Positions 35,101 to 50,100 of a stretch of DNA of 64,000 nucleotides are shown in pieces; the first letter of the stretch is position 1; the number at the start of each line of letters is the position of its first letter. Origin of the DNA: Heliocidaris tuberculata (lineage: Eukaryota; Echinodermata; Echinoidea; Camarodonta; Echinometridae); the NCBI GenBank assembly GCA_025618425.1, contig CM046844.1, positions 13,579,580-13,643,579 on the forward strand. The letters are read 5' to 3'. The position numbers and the translations under genes were made by a program. Below the pieces are notes generated by a model, which worked only from the letters and a program-made list of their open reading frames with translations, was not told where the DNA came from and ran no database searches.

Positions 35101-38100
35101 GAGTAGCTTCAGCTGCATGGAGCTGTAAGCTATCCATGCTCGAGTTTGGAGATCAGTGGTCGAAACACAAATGGGAAAGCCATTTTCAGTAACATGTTTA
35201 ACAAGGAGAGCAACATAACAGTTATTGGAACACAGTGCAGGATACAGAACGCATCAGTTTGCAGCAAAGGAAAAAATTCTGTCAAGAAGAGGTGCAAATA
35301 AAATCACATGATTTTGTGGGGATTTTTCGTCAGAAAGAGAAGGCAAGAAATACCATGATCGGCAAGCAGCTCGTCATTGTCGTTGGTCGCCGGAACAGAA
35401 CCCTCGCTCGCTGATAGGTGGGATAAACATGAATATTCAATGATATTTATATGAGTAACAAGACACTTGTTAAAACACTACACCTATTTGAAAGACTATA
35501 ATGAAGAAGAGTGATTTTTTTTTGTAGAAAGCACAATTCTTTCTTTCCACAAAAATATACATATATGATGATGGAAAGCATTCAAATCATGCAGACCACA
35601 AGACTTGTATTAATAATACAACTGAAAGTCCGAGAAGTTGGTCCTAAATGTCTTATCAACATGTGACAACCCTTACTATGACAATCAACTTTATGGCAGG
35701 AAAAACTACACTCTGTTATCAAAAAAGGAATTCAATCTTAAATGTCATAACCGAACAAGTGATAAAATTTTCTAATTTCAGATCAATCGTGAAGGAGAGA
35801 AATGAGTAACTGTTCAGGAAAATCTTGGGTCCCATTTACTGGCTAAGTTAACAAATGAGTGCACATGGGGTACAGACTATAGGCAGTTACCTTCTTTTCA
35901 TTCTTTAAAGAGATGTATAAAGGATATATCCTTTACATTTTCATACAATAAATATAGACTTATTAAGACAAATGGAACAGTTTGAATAAGCATGCAATTC
36001 TAATCATGCAAATTCTAATGATGTAAAACATCAGGAAATATCCTCTCATATACATTATAGACCTACATGTACACATGTATTGAAGACTATTTTATTTTCA
36101 GATGAGCCAAGGAATTTTAAAGCTTTGGTGGCAAATTAGAATTTCCAAAAAAATTGTTTAATATATTCTAAATAGTTAATCCTTTGCTGATAAAACATCC
36201 AGAAAAATCATGGGGTGGTTTGATCCATAATTTTTATTTTTTCACATTAAATTTTAAGAGCCTGCTGATACATGTACCTGCACACTATACTTATCACCAA
36301 CACATATCTGCATATAACTGTAAATGCATTTGTTTGGCAACCTGATCAAATCCCCATATGCCAAATTTACTTTTTTTTTAATTTTTCATGTTAATAAGGG
36401 GTATGGGCTAACATAAAATGTTAATATTGTTTGATTCTACATAAAGTCATTACCAGGGCCCTAAAATTAACAGAAAGTCAGCGACTGATTGCTCATTTGA
36501 AATCGATCTCTATGTGCAGTCAATCGCAAATTATCAATCCTACATGTATAACTGATTGACAGACTGTATTATCAATTGCTAAGTTTTGTGATTGGGGGTT
36601 GGGGGTTGGGGTTGGGGTGGGACTACCAGAACAAAAATAATATCTTTCCCCTAGGCTTTAGACAGGAACCACCCAGTTTCTGTAACCAATGGGTTAATAA
36701 TATAAGGAGATAGACAGAACTGTCCATTGAAGAGAAGTAAACATGTCATTGTACTGATCTACTGGTCCAGGACTACATGTACTTCTGGTGTTAAACTATG
36801 ATGAAACGGACCACTAGAAACATGCAAAGTCATGCATTCTTACCCAGTTCACACCTAGTTCCTGTTCTCCCTACAGGGCAATGGCAGATGTATCCTGATA
36901 ATCCAGATGTTTCCTCACACTGGCCTTCTCCACATATTCCTATAGGAGACCAAGCAAACAGGTGTCAAATTCATAACGATTGTGGTTATATATTCAATAC
37001 CTACATTTACATGTATATGTACTGTCAGGATATCATAATGAATCATAATAAACAGCAAAGCATACTTTCTCCATAATGACTCATACCAAGAACAGACTGT
37101 AAAACCAGAAACTTTCGCATGCATTTAACGTTCGCGAATTTCTCAAGTGGTTTAGTCTCGCAAAAGTTTCATGCCTCAAAATTTCTAAATTACAGGTGAC
37201 ACATCATTGAATTTTTGCAATCAGCCAAAAGTTTCTTGCTGTGAAAATGGCCGTCGTTTAGAAATCGCGAAAGTTTCACGTTGCGAATATTTCTGGTGTA
37301 GTATGTCAAATTTATGAAATAATTCTCAAGTACTGTCAGGACAACCTACCCAATCATAGTACATTTCTTCCACAATGGTCACCCTTGTACATGTACAATG
37401 TACATATACCTGCAGGGTTGGCCAATTTAAATATCCTTGACATGTTTTCGAATCGTCAATTTACAAATAAAACAAAGTAACACTTGCTTTAATTTTGTTG
37501 TTAGTATTGTTGATGTGACAAAAAAAATTACTCAAAAATCACTGAATGAGAGTTTTTGTACTCCAAATAATGTCTGATATTAGAGCTACCATTATAATTT
37601 GTTTCTTTTCTATAGAAGTAACATTTTAGGGTTGTAACTAAAAAAAATCAAATAAATTGAAATAAATCAAATAAATCCAACATTTTTTTTTTTTTCAAAT
37701 CATGATTTATTTCTAACCCAGAGTACATATACAAATACCTGTATGGAATACTACATTTTGCATCATTTCAGTATTGTTGATGTGACAAATAAAATTACTA
37801 AAAAAATCACTGAATGAGAGTTTTTGTGCTCCAGTAATGTATGATATTAGAGGTACCAATATATTTTTTTTTTCTATAGAAGTAACATTTTAGGGCTAGA
37901 ACTAAAAAAAATCAAATAAATTGATTTAAATCAAATAAATTCAACATTTTCCTTTTTTTTTTTTTAACATGAAACCCTGAGTACATATACATATACCTGT
38001 ATGGAATACTACATTTTGCAGCCTTTCAAAATTGTGAATTTGTTAAAATCCGCTCTCTTCGTCCATCACTTATATCAATCAATCAGTCCATCAATAATCA

Positions 38101-41100
38101 AACCTATGAATACTCTGTATTACAGCTACCCACCTGGAACACATCTGTAACTAACTACTTCTTCGCAGTTGGTGCCAGTAGTGCCCTGGGGGCAACGGCA
38201 GCGATATCCCTGTTCTGCTCTCGCCTCCTCACACACTCCTCCATTAGCACAGGGATTGACTTCACAGGTAGGACACTGCTCAACACCTACCCTGGTACGG
38301 GCACTGTCAAGGACCAACTCTCTGTTGTCGACTATCAGCTGACTAACACAACCTACATGTAGGAGAGAAAAGCAGGAAGAGTGGCTTGCATTATAAAACT
38401 GTATGAAATTCTAACCTTCTTCTACATGTACACGTCTGTAAATGAAGAGCGTAGCAAAATCTTAAGCAAAAGAAGCCACCTCTTCAATGGATGAAGGATT
38501 AATTATTCCTAATAATTTCTAGACAGTATTTTTCACCATCAACATGCAGTACCCAACCTTTTCTTAAGTACCAATTTAGGAAGAAAAAGTTTCTCTTTAT
38601 TTACTGTGGACCGAAAACCTCGACTGCCACATTGTTTTTTAATAGTGTATACATGTATGTTCCTTACGCACTGTACTTGTGACAAAAGTTGACTATGGTA
38701 GTCAATTGTTTGTTCTATTAGTTGACCAAAGCAGACAAAGAGTTACATAATAGAGATTGACATCTAAATGAAATTCATATGAAATATCTGTATAACATCA
38801 AAAATCATCCATTGAGGACCTGGTTTATCATGACACTAGGTGTCACTAGCAATCTAACAGGAAATATGAAATATTCTGCTTACCAATGAATCCTGTAGTG
38901 AAGCCTGCTGTGCGTGGGATCTCGTCAAAGTTCGGTACACCACCCAGATACAGGTCCTGGACCAGATCCAGGCCTTGGAAGTTCCCTTGGGCTCTACCTT
39001 CTACCTCGGGTAAATTATCCACCTACATGTATCAACAAAAAGGAAGTCTAAAGAAAGTCATACACACAATGGCTTTACATAAGGCCAAGAATATACATTC
39101 CTAGCTTCTTGTTAGAACACTTTGAAAAAGAGGGGAGGGAGGCATACCACGTTATTTAGCTTTTCATATTTTCTGCAAAATGACCACTGGGGTCAGTTTT
39201 ATCACAAATTTTCTTCTTTTTTTTTCTTTTTTAAATGAAAATCATTTGACCATACGTAACAGTTGCTCAAACATGTTGCCGCTAACTGCATTTCCTGCTA
39301 ACTTTCTAATACTTTTTCCAACTAGAATGACACAAATTTGAACCACTTTCCTTCTTCTTAAAAAGCATAACATACTTGCTTAATTGAATGATATTACCTG
39401 TAGGTATCCCCTAGTCATGTTCCTCCTGATGCCAATCGTATGCCACTGGCCAAGCTCTACAGGACGATCACTCCTAATGACGGTGGTTCCTGCTCCGAGC
39501 TCGTACCTGAACTCGGCATAACCCCTGGAGAGACCAAAGGCGAAGAAGTCCCCTGTCCCGTCAATGCTCTGACCATTGTATAAAACAAGACCTGCAGGAT
39601 GAATGAATAAATGATAACAATAAACTGTGTCATCAAGGACTAAATGGGACTATAGGACTTACAGGCATACACATGCTGCTTTCTTAGCAGTCAGGTAAAA
39701 TAAACCAAACATTTTCAAACCTTTTTTCAAACCTAGTCCTAGGGTCAAGGACTAGATCACATACAACATTGCTATCCAAATGCCTAATCTCCCCAAGGTC
39801 CAACGGCACTAAACCAGGATTTCACCCTATTTCTAAAGTGAAGTATAGTTTGTTTTCAACGTGAATACAGACACTAGTTCTCCAACATGTGATCTCCATT
39901 CAAAAATTCGATCCGAGAGACCTAGTTACAGCAAAAAGTAGTTGTAATTGTAATAAATTATTGCTTATCACTGGATTGGCACAATTCCCAAAGGAATGTG
40001 CTCTTTTCTACCTATTACTCAAATACACCTATATGGTAACATGAAAAGATGAGACAAGATACATGTTAGAGAAGAGAAAGAAAATGAAAAGAAGTTTGAA
40101 AAAAAATATCAAGGATACATTTAGCTGCACAGACAAGCAATTCAGATGTACATGTAGCAACCTGAGATGATAAAGAGAGACAATTGAGTATCTGAGCTGC
40201 TCCATGAGCTCCAGAGCCCATTCTTGTGTCACAAGATACCTACCTTCTGGGCTTTCAGGTTTGAGGGACAGCTGAATATCAAACTCTCTGTAGGCATTTC
40301 GAAGTCTAGGATAACCAATGTAGGACTGGGGCATCTGCATGAAGTATGGAATCAGCTCTGAAAATAGAGACAAAACAAATCAGGAAATTTTATTATCCTA
40401 TGCAGTATGTGGATTAGTTCATGCAGTTGAAATCAACAACTTTATGAAATCTAAAAAACATATACATGTACGTGCACATGAAATCGAGAGACAGAAAATA
40501 ACTGATGCAACATTATACATGATATTATCATTTTTAATGAATTGGAAATAAATAATGAATTGAAAAAATTATAATCATTCACTTTACGGCATGAATAATG
40601 AAATAATATACAATGCATCATCCCAGCTTACATGTATTCATACTTTTCCATTCATACAATTACAACTACGAATAGTTTCAAAATCAAACTCTACATTTCA
40701 CAATTCCCTTATGTTCTATTATAGACAGATTTGAGTGTAAGCATGTTCTCCTACCTCCAACAACCAGCCTTGCACGGTATTCCGAGGACCCTCCTTGGTT
40801 GGTGGCGATGCAGACATAGGTTCCTTCGTCTGCTTCCCTGACGTTGGTAATCGTCAGGAGGCCGTTGTCAATCTGGTAGTTGTCTGGGAGCTCACCTTCC
40901 TCCTTGTGCCAGGTGATCTCTGGCGTAGGGAAGCCACCAGCCAGACAGCTGAATTCCAGGGTGGCACCCACTGGGGCTGTGCGGGTCGCTGGGACTACGG
41001 TCAACTGTGGAGCAGCTGAATAAGGGAAAGAGGAGATAATGGGACCGATTACAAGCTGACAATTAGAATTGACAGCACCAACACGAAATTTGGCAAACCT

Positions 41101-44100
41101 TCCAAAATAACATTTTTTAATGAAAATATAAAGAAATAAAATGAAGAAGTTACAAGCAATCACTGCAAAAAGTTTTTCATTGTAAAGATTGGAATGTCTT
41201 GTGTAGTTGTTTAGTCAGAGAAACGTCAAATCTTTAAATTTCTGGTAGAGCGATTGCCGCCTAGGAATCTGTCAGATCACCCATTTCTCACCTTGGACAT
41301 AGAGGAAGACCTGTGACGTCCTGGAGCCGACGATGTTGGTGGCTGTGCATCGGTAGAAACCAGCGTCGGACAGTGATACCTGAGGGATGGTCAATCGGGC
41401 ACCCTGTACGACCACCGTGATAGGCATCTCACTGTCCACCTTGGTCCAGGTGACCACTGGGGTTGGGTCGCCCTTGGCCAGACACTCAAAGGTGGTTGAT
41501 TCACCAACGCGAATGTAGTGGACGGTTGTGTTGACTGTGATCTGGACAGTTGGGGCAGCTGAAGAAAGATAGGATGCAGAATGCAGTCATGTCAAGTATT
41601 ATTACATTTAAAAATAGACAATTACATGGTACATGTACATGTAGACAGATTCCTGTTGAAGAATTACACCCAAAAATTCTAAAGAGATCAATTTAGTAGT
41701 TCACATTCATATTTCATTATTGTTCATGTGGCATGACTGCAAAATTAAAGAATTTAATCCTTTTTTTTTCTTCAAATACACCATTCAAAAAATTGCATCA
41801 TATACTACAACAGATATGGAATCAATTAGTCAAGAAATAGTTGGCCTCTCTGCTCATGAATTTTGTGACGTTCTTAGTGAATTCCAAATTCAAACAAATA
41901 GTAAAGGAAAACAAAAAGGGGTTCTTTTTTCATTGGTGGATTTCTGGTATACTCACCATGAAGGAAGAGCCTGGCATATGCCTTGGACGATCCAGCCTGG
42001 TTGGTAGCTGTGCATACGTAGCGTCCTTCATCACCATCTTGTAAAGAACTTATGCTGTTGGTAGGAAACACAATGTTACCATTAAAAACACAAAACAGTT
42101 AACACCATCACCATCACATCCACTGTCACCATCATCACCATCAATGGCATCATTATCATTATTACCATCATCACCATCATCGTCATTATCACCATCATCT
42201 CCGACATCACCATCATCATCATCACCATCACCTCATGGGCATCATCACCATCATCAAGATCGTCATCATCATCATCAATGTCATCATCATCACCATCATA
42301 GCCATCATCAAAAAATCATCATCATCGTCATCATCATTGCATGCAATGCTGACCTGAGAACACCGTTGTTGATGCGGTGCTGGGTTGGTAGGAAACCATC
42401 CTCCTTCTCCCAAGTGATCTGTGGAGGAGGACTGCCAGTGGCTTGGCAGGAGAACTCCACAGAGCCACCTATGGCCCTTGTCTCGCGGGCGGGAGCAACT
42501 GTCACAGTGGGAATGACTGGGAGAGAGACACAATGAAAGTATTATCATTACAACATTGTACATGCATACACTGTACCATCTTGAGGGCAGTAACATAAAA
42601 TTCCAATCCACAGACCCAAATAGAGCCTTTTATTCACGAGCTTGGGTAATAGTCACATCCACCATTAGTGCAAAAAACACAATGAAATTATTTATCATCA
42701 CAACATCAAACTCTATTTTTAAACAGGTACATGTAGTCCATTTTCAGTTGATCCCACACACCTAGAGAATGGGAAATGAGTCTACACTTCCCCAATTTAG
42801 TAAGAAGACCAAGTACAATTTAGTTTTGACACAATGAAATTCAAAATAAGCTGTAACTCTTCTTCTCTTCCCGCAAAATAATATTCATAAGTAAAACTAA
42901 AAAATTGGATATTTGACCACTCTTTGAAGCCTGCCTCATTTGATTGATTTCAGAAATCCTTTCTCTATACCATTAAAGACTACGTGAATCCAAGACCCTT
43001 ACATAAGTGTCAGCATATTTCATTTGTTAGGGAGAGCTGAATACCACAAAGATGTTAATTCATTGACTACCAAGCCGGAGATAACTAGGGCTGGATTCTC
43101 GGGGAAAATACAGAAAGGTGTTATACCAAAATCACACATTACCCAATGGGTTAATAAACTTCATCTATTGTTTACCTTGTACGCGAACAGTCATGTAGGA
43201 TTCCCTGTATCCCGCTGTGTTAGAGCATACGCATCGGTACTGGCCTGCATCAGCGGCGGTGGCTGGAGAGATCTGGAGGATACCACCGGATTGGACTGCA
43301 GTTGGAGGCAGGGATCCGGCAGACTGAAAAAAACGGTGGGAGATATTCATAAGGAGACAGTAAATGGGACTTTGGGGTGTGGGTAAGGGGACGAGACTAT
43401 ATTAACCTGTTGAATACTCACAAAGGCATCAAGTTTGATAGATACTTCTTCCACGAGAGCCTATTTCTATCAAATCCTGTCTGTCACTTAATAGTCAAAC
43501 CTTTATAAAACTGTCCCTCAAGGGTATCAACTAGAAATAGATTATTTTCCTATACAGCTGACAAAAGTAGAAGGTTTGACTACTTAATCCAGTGACAGCT
43601 TTCAGTCATGCAGTGACCGTCCGAGAATGGAATAAGCAAGGCCTCTTAAAATTTGCACAACTATGACCCACTGCAGCAGTGTAATGACAAATCTTACCTT
43701 GGACCATTCACAGCTGATGGGCAGGGTGCCTTCAGCCATACAGGAAATGCGGATGATCTCTCCTGCAGTCACCGTCTGAGTGGTAGGGCTGATGGTTAAG
43801 CTGGGGGGAACTGCGTACAAGACATAAGCAGTGTAATTTTACAATTCATTTTGCCGTGACCCGTTACTGTCCTGTAATCTTGAGTTCTGGTCATGAAGGG
43901 GGGAAAAAATTCTGTCATAATCTAACTAAACATACTCTGAAAGTAACTAAAAATAATGTTGGGAATAATTAGTTTTCAAAATTGTCAAGTTCATGATATT
44001 AGAAAAGACATTGAATAAATTTTCTCAGAATTGTTGAGATTCCTGCTTTCAATTTATATTGAAAACAATCATATACATGTATGCTTGATCACAGCAACAA

Positions 44101-47100
44101 ATAAACCAATTCTGTATAATTGAAATGAGAGTCTCACCTAAAACATAGAGAGTAATGAGGTCCTGTTGATACCCATGCTCATTTCCCACTATGCAATAGT
44201 ACTGTCCACTGTAATGAGCCCTTGTCTGCGGGATGGTCAACAAGCCGTTGCTAATGGAGACAGTGGATGGCATCCGCTGGCTGACTCGTCTCCAGGTGAT
44301 GGTGTAACCAGGCGGGGTTCCAGGGGAGGTGCAGCTAAAGGAAGCAGTCTCTCCTTCAACAACTTCCAACTCTCTTGGTGTGATTTGGATGGATGGAGGA
44401 TGGGGCTGGTTGCTGTCAGTGACTAGAGAGAGGATAAGATAAAGAAAGATACATGTAAGAAAGGTACGAGTACACATTTATCCTGTTCATTACCATCATT
44501 TTCCCGCATCACAAGTACAACCCTTCCTTTATCATCATCATCATCATCATCATCATCATTATCATCATCATCCTCCTCCTCCTCATCATCATCATCATCA
44601 TCCTCATCCTCCTCCTCCTCATCATCATCATCATCATCCTCATCCTCATTATTATCATCATCTTCTTCATAATCTTCGTCATAATCATCATCATCATCAT
44701 CATCATCAACAGCCACACCATCATCCTCGCCCTTCATATAATCTTCCTAATCATAAATCTCAAATAAAATCTTGGCTGTCATCCTTTTTAGATACAATCA
44801 ATTCCCCCTGTTCCTACTCCTCCTCCTCTCTTCCCCAGGAGACCCCAGTCTGCTTACCTCTCAAGAGCAATTCCTGCTCCACATATCCTGCCCCATTCTC
44901 AGCTCTACACATGTAGCTTCCAGCATCATTCATGCTAATGCTCTGGATGTAATGCATAGCACTGGACTCCTCCTCCATGTTGAATGCAGCAGCGATCGGC
45001 TGATACACCTGTAGGTCAGTCGGACCAAAAAATTAATCACTCTTTACCATGTACCATCAAAACAACAACAATGTTTAGAGTGGGGTATGAGGTATTGAAC
45101 CATACTCGAAATACTGAGTGATATGTAAGAATCAAATGTTGCATCATCACAAACTGTAAGTTTTTCCAATAATCACCATCAAGCACGTCAAAAATTGTCT
45201 CTTGAAATGACATACATCTAAATTTGTGTACGAAACAGCCCAATGGAAAAAAAAATTTTTTAAAGTCTACCAACCATCTTTGCCCAAGGGAACATATATA
45301 CATGTAATGTGTGGTGCATACCTAACAATTCCTAATTTCAGCCCTGGACCAAACATCACACATTGTACCTAATACTAACCCTAACCCTGACCCAAAAGAT
45401 AAGCAAACCTAAAGAACAATAGCAACTGCAACCCTAAGCCTACTTCTTTGATGAAATAAAGCCCAGAACAAAAGTCTCCCACTGAAAGGAGATTCATATT
45501 TGACCCAGCACTATAAAGACTCTATTACAATGTATGCCACGTACCCGTTCATTGTTCATAACCATCCACTGGACAGTCGGAAGAGGTTCTCCTGTAGCAA
45601 CACACTCCAAGACGGCCGTCTCACCGACCCGGAACTCTGCAGGACTCCTGGGTGTGATTGTTAGCTGAGGAAGACCTACAAAGTGTCAACAAGAAGCAGT
45701 CAGTATCAGGGTTCATTGAGGTTCGTAAAGGATCCATAAAGGGTCGACGACATCACAAATCAACAAAACAAATCAAAGGTCGAAAGGTCAATCCAGGTAG
45801 ATACAATGTACACGTCCACACACAATTGTGCATTCATGTCATTCACGAATCAATCAGAAAGGTAACCTATTTGATGTCTATCATGAAGGAGGCAAGTATA
45901 GGCAAAGACATTTTATACTCGCTTTAACTAAGAATTCAAGAAAGAATACAATATGTTACATTGATTTTAAATGTATTATACTTCTCTAATAAAACCAAAG
46001 TAAAACAAAAATTATCAAATATTATAATCACGTGGAATAAATAAACATCTCATCACATTCAATCAGAAGATCAGTACATTTTCGATGACAACAGAACTTT
46101 TCAATTATGTCTCACAGAAGCAAACTGCTGCTGCTGCTACTCTGTAAATCACAATACATGTCATGACTTTAAGACTAACCTTGTACCCTGACAGTAGCTG
46201 TGGCAGTAGTCGATCCTGCACTGTTAGTTCCAGTACAAATATAGGCTCCCTGGTTCTCTGATGTTACCCCCATAATGGTTAGTACTCCCATCTCATCCTA
46301 ATTGAATTAAAAAAAATGAGATTAGTCTAGTTAATGAGAATTGACTGGTATTATTTTATAAGAGGTGATTTGTGATGGTGCCTTTACAAGTAAACCATGC
46401 ATGAAAAATGTGTTTGAGTAAACTTGTTACTATGTCAAAACCACTACACAAGATATCATTCAAAGCCTATTCAACTCCTATAATAATGACTGAATATTGA
46501 ACGTTTTTGAGCACAAAAAAATATGATGATGACGATGATGATAATTATGATAATAATTGTACCGATGTTGATAATGATCGATGATAATGGTGATGGATTA
46601 TATAGCGAAAGTACCGCCTCTACTGGCGCTTGTTTTAAAATTGTGCCTCAAAGAATAGAACTCTTACAGTCAGTGCTTCGAAGGCAGATGACAAATACCC
46701 TAAATGCAGTTTTCTCCTTCAACTTTTCAAAATAGACATACACGAATGCCAATTCAGGCAAATATCAACCGCTGAAGAAGATATTTATACAATTTGTGTA
46801 AGCGAAAATTAATGCCCAATTCTAAATGTAGGCCCCGTTTCATAAAAACTTTTTATCGATAACAAGTGTCACATTTCTAGGACAAATTTGCTCCCAGCCT
46901 ATGAAATAGGATGTTCAGTAGTGAACACCATATCTACGAAGTAGCCATACTTACCTATACCCTAATTGCTATTCGATTGCCCTGCTCGAATACACCGGCA
47001 AAAAACCTTCTCTAGAGAGAAGGGTCTGCAAAAGCAGACTACCGCCCCGCGCGATACAGCGGGCAACCCCGCTGCCCACTATAAAACCCCTCTTTGCGCG

Positions 47101-50100
47101 GGCTACTTCCTCTTTCTGACGGCGAGCAAGCCCGGATTATTAAGGGAGGCGGGAGGGTCGTATAGGTAAGTATGGCTACTTCGTAGATATGGTGTTCACT
47201 ACTGAACATCCTAATCTACGTCAGATACGCCATACTTACCTATACCCTAATTGCTAGATTACCACGGACAAAAGAGCATAGGGAGGCGGGTAACATAAAA
47301 AAGAGATCAAACCACACCTAATGTATACAACCTCCCTCAGGGAATACCTGAGCTCCCGAAAATGAAATTGTCAAGCGAACAATTTTAAACATGCACCAAG
47401 TTTTGTGATCCACTCAGTGCCTACATGGTCTTAGTGCCGCGAACAGGATAAGGTTGCCCTCGCAAAACTAGTGTCCTGTCCAAGAACATCGGAAAGGTAA
47501 CATGATATAAATGTGTTAGAATTGGACCAGTAAGCTGCTTTTAGGATATCTTCTATTGGTACCCCCCTAAAAAGGGCCCAAGAAGCTGCTACGCCTCTTG
47601 TGTCATGGGCTCTGACCCCTTGTTGTAAGATCGCAGAATTACCAGCAGATTGAATTGCCTGAACGATCCAATGAGATATTGAGTCAGGAGAGACAGCCTT
47701 GTGAGGAGGATTGAAACTGACAAAGAGCTGTTCTGAAGAGCGAATTCCCTTAGTTCTATCGAGGTACCATTTTAAAGCCCTCACAGGACACCAGAGTTTA
47801 TCCTCCCTTATGGTTGACAATGAACTAATGGATGGAAGAACAATCTCCATGGGTTGAGAGGATTCTCTTTGGTTCTTAGCTAAGAATCTACCATGAGGGA
47901 TTAGCCTAACTCTGTTTTTCTCCCAACGAATATGCCCCGGGGCTGTGGTCAGTGCATGAACAGAACTACGCCTCTGACCTGAGGCTGCAGAGAGAAGAAA
48001 CACAGTTTTTATGGTAAGATCTCTCAGTGACGATTCGTGCATTGGCTCAAAAGGAGCAGTACTTAGAGCTCGAAGGACCTGGGGAAGACTCCAGGCTGGG
48101 GAAAGAAGTCCCCTACTCGGCCTATTGAGGAAAAAGGACTTCATTAGTCTTGAAAGAAAAACAGAAGAGGAAACAGATTCGCCGTTGTCAAACCCTTCAT
48201 GTAAAACTGAAATGGCGGACCTGTAACCCCGAATTGTATTAATTGCTAGATTCTTGTCATATAAGGAGATAAGGAAATCAGCAATCTCACCTATAGAGGC
48301 CTTGTATGGATCAGTCTCAGCCTCCCCGCACCATCTAACGTAGTGAGCGAGTCTTGAGTTATAGGTGGATCGTGTTGAGGTTCGCAGGCATTCCGTCGTG
48401 AGATTGGCAGCCCTTTCAGAAAGTCCTGCCTTAATTGTGGCTGCCCTGTAACTGGCCATAGTGTAATCCTCAGCTTGTGAGGGTTGGGGTAGTAATGTTT
48501 GGTTCCAGGTTGACTTAGAATGTCCTGCCTGTCTGGCAGAGTCACAGGATTGTCCCAGAGAAGGCTTACAAGAGTGGGAAACCAAGGACCTTTTGAAGTA
48601 CTCTGGGGATAATGGGGAACGGAGGGAAGGCATACCTGAGCACATTCCTCCATGGAATTGAGAAGGCATCCGTTGCTATTGCCAGTGGATCCCTGTGTTT
48701 GGTGCAGTATGTTTGAATTTGCTTGTTGAGCGTTGATGCAAATAGGTCTATCTGGGGTTGACCGAATTGATTGAATATTTGCCTGGCTACGTTTGGGTGG
48801 AGCATCCATTCTGATGGGAGATATTGTCCCCTGGATAGAAAGTCCGCCCTGATGTGGCTCGAATGCAGGACTGCACCCCAGCCTTGCTTGGATGCATCTG
48901 TCAGAATTACTACAGATGGCTGAGGGTTCTGGAATGGTTTCCCCGATTGCAGAACGGAGGGGAGAAGCCACCACTGAATTGCTTCCCCAGCTTCTGGTGT
49001 CAGTGGGATCTGTATCTTCTTCGCCTTCATGGGGTAGCGGTAGAATCTGAGCAGGTGTAACTGAAGTACCCTCATCCTCAGCCTGCAGTGAGGGACTGTG
49101 TCCACTAGGCTTGCAAGGAGGCCCAGGAAGATCTGCCAAGCTTTTGCTGTTGAATATTGGTTGGTTAGGAGCTGTTCTGCCACTTCCCGTGTCCTGTGGA
49201 TACGATGGGGAAGTGGGGCTGCCACCTGACGTGTAATGTCTATAGATGCCCCAAGGAAATCCGGAGTCTGAGTGGGGGTCAACTTTGACTTTTCCCAGTT
49301 GATGAGAAAGCCTAGGCTTGTTACAAGGGAGATTGTGAGAGCCAGGTGTCTGCGGAGAGTCTCCCGTGAGGGGGCGAGGATCAGCCAGTCGTCCAGATAA
49401 CAGAAAACCTTTTACGCCCCTTCTTCTCAGCTCTGCTGCGACTACCCTTATCAACCTTGTAAAGATACGTGGGGCAGTGCGGAGTCCAAAAGGGAGAGCT
49501 TGATACTGATAAGTCTTCGCCCCCACGGCAAGGCCAAGAAGATGCCGTGTTGACCTTGCTATGGGGACGTGAAGATATGCATCTGTTAAGTCTATGGAGG
49601 CTGCCCATTCGTTGGGCCGAATTAGAGGTAGGATTCTGGAAAGACATTCCATCTTGAAGGGTTTGTTTTCGATAAAGTTGTTTAGTTTCTTTAGGTTTAA
49701 GATCAATCTGAATTTCCCAGACCGCTTTACAGTAAGGAAGATATTTGAAAGGACGAGATTGCGATTGGCGTGTACCTGGCGAATTGCTTGTTTTAGTTCC
49801 AGTTCTTTGATTTCTCTGAACACGGCTTTCCTTGTTTCTAATGACAGAGGGGGAATTGTGATGCTTCTCAGTTGATTGTACGAGGTGCTGCTTGCTGGCA
49901 TGAACGGGAGCGTGATTGATGAGGGGAGGTGTGTGAAGACAGTTTGAATACCGTCTTGTCTGCGGTGGACGAGGCAGAGATAGAAGACTCTAGCTGCCTG
50001 GTCCACTGAGGCTAGGTTGCCATCCATTACCTTGAATTTGCGTGATCTTAGGGGATTCTGCCAGTAGGAGGATCGTTTGGCTTTAGCATCCCCCACCCGT

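Noticed and set aside
44423..44737. Poly-Asp/Glu acidic protein
   Set aside because: It is only the translation of an (ATC/CTC)n microsatellite.
47160..47256. Second, nested transposon copy next to the DIRS element
   Set aside because: The arms match the two outer ends of the same element in the order expected of a DIRS internal complementary region, so a nested copy is not needed.
48291..49405. Second half of the 695-codon minus-strand ORF read as more reverse transcriptase
   Set aside because: After about 49406 this frame loses all RT motifs; YLDD, the connection region and RNase H continue in another frame, so this part is a shadow.
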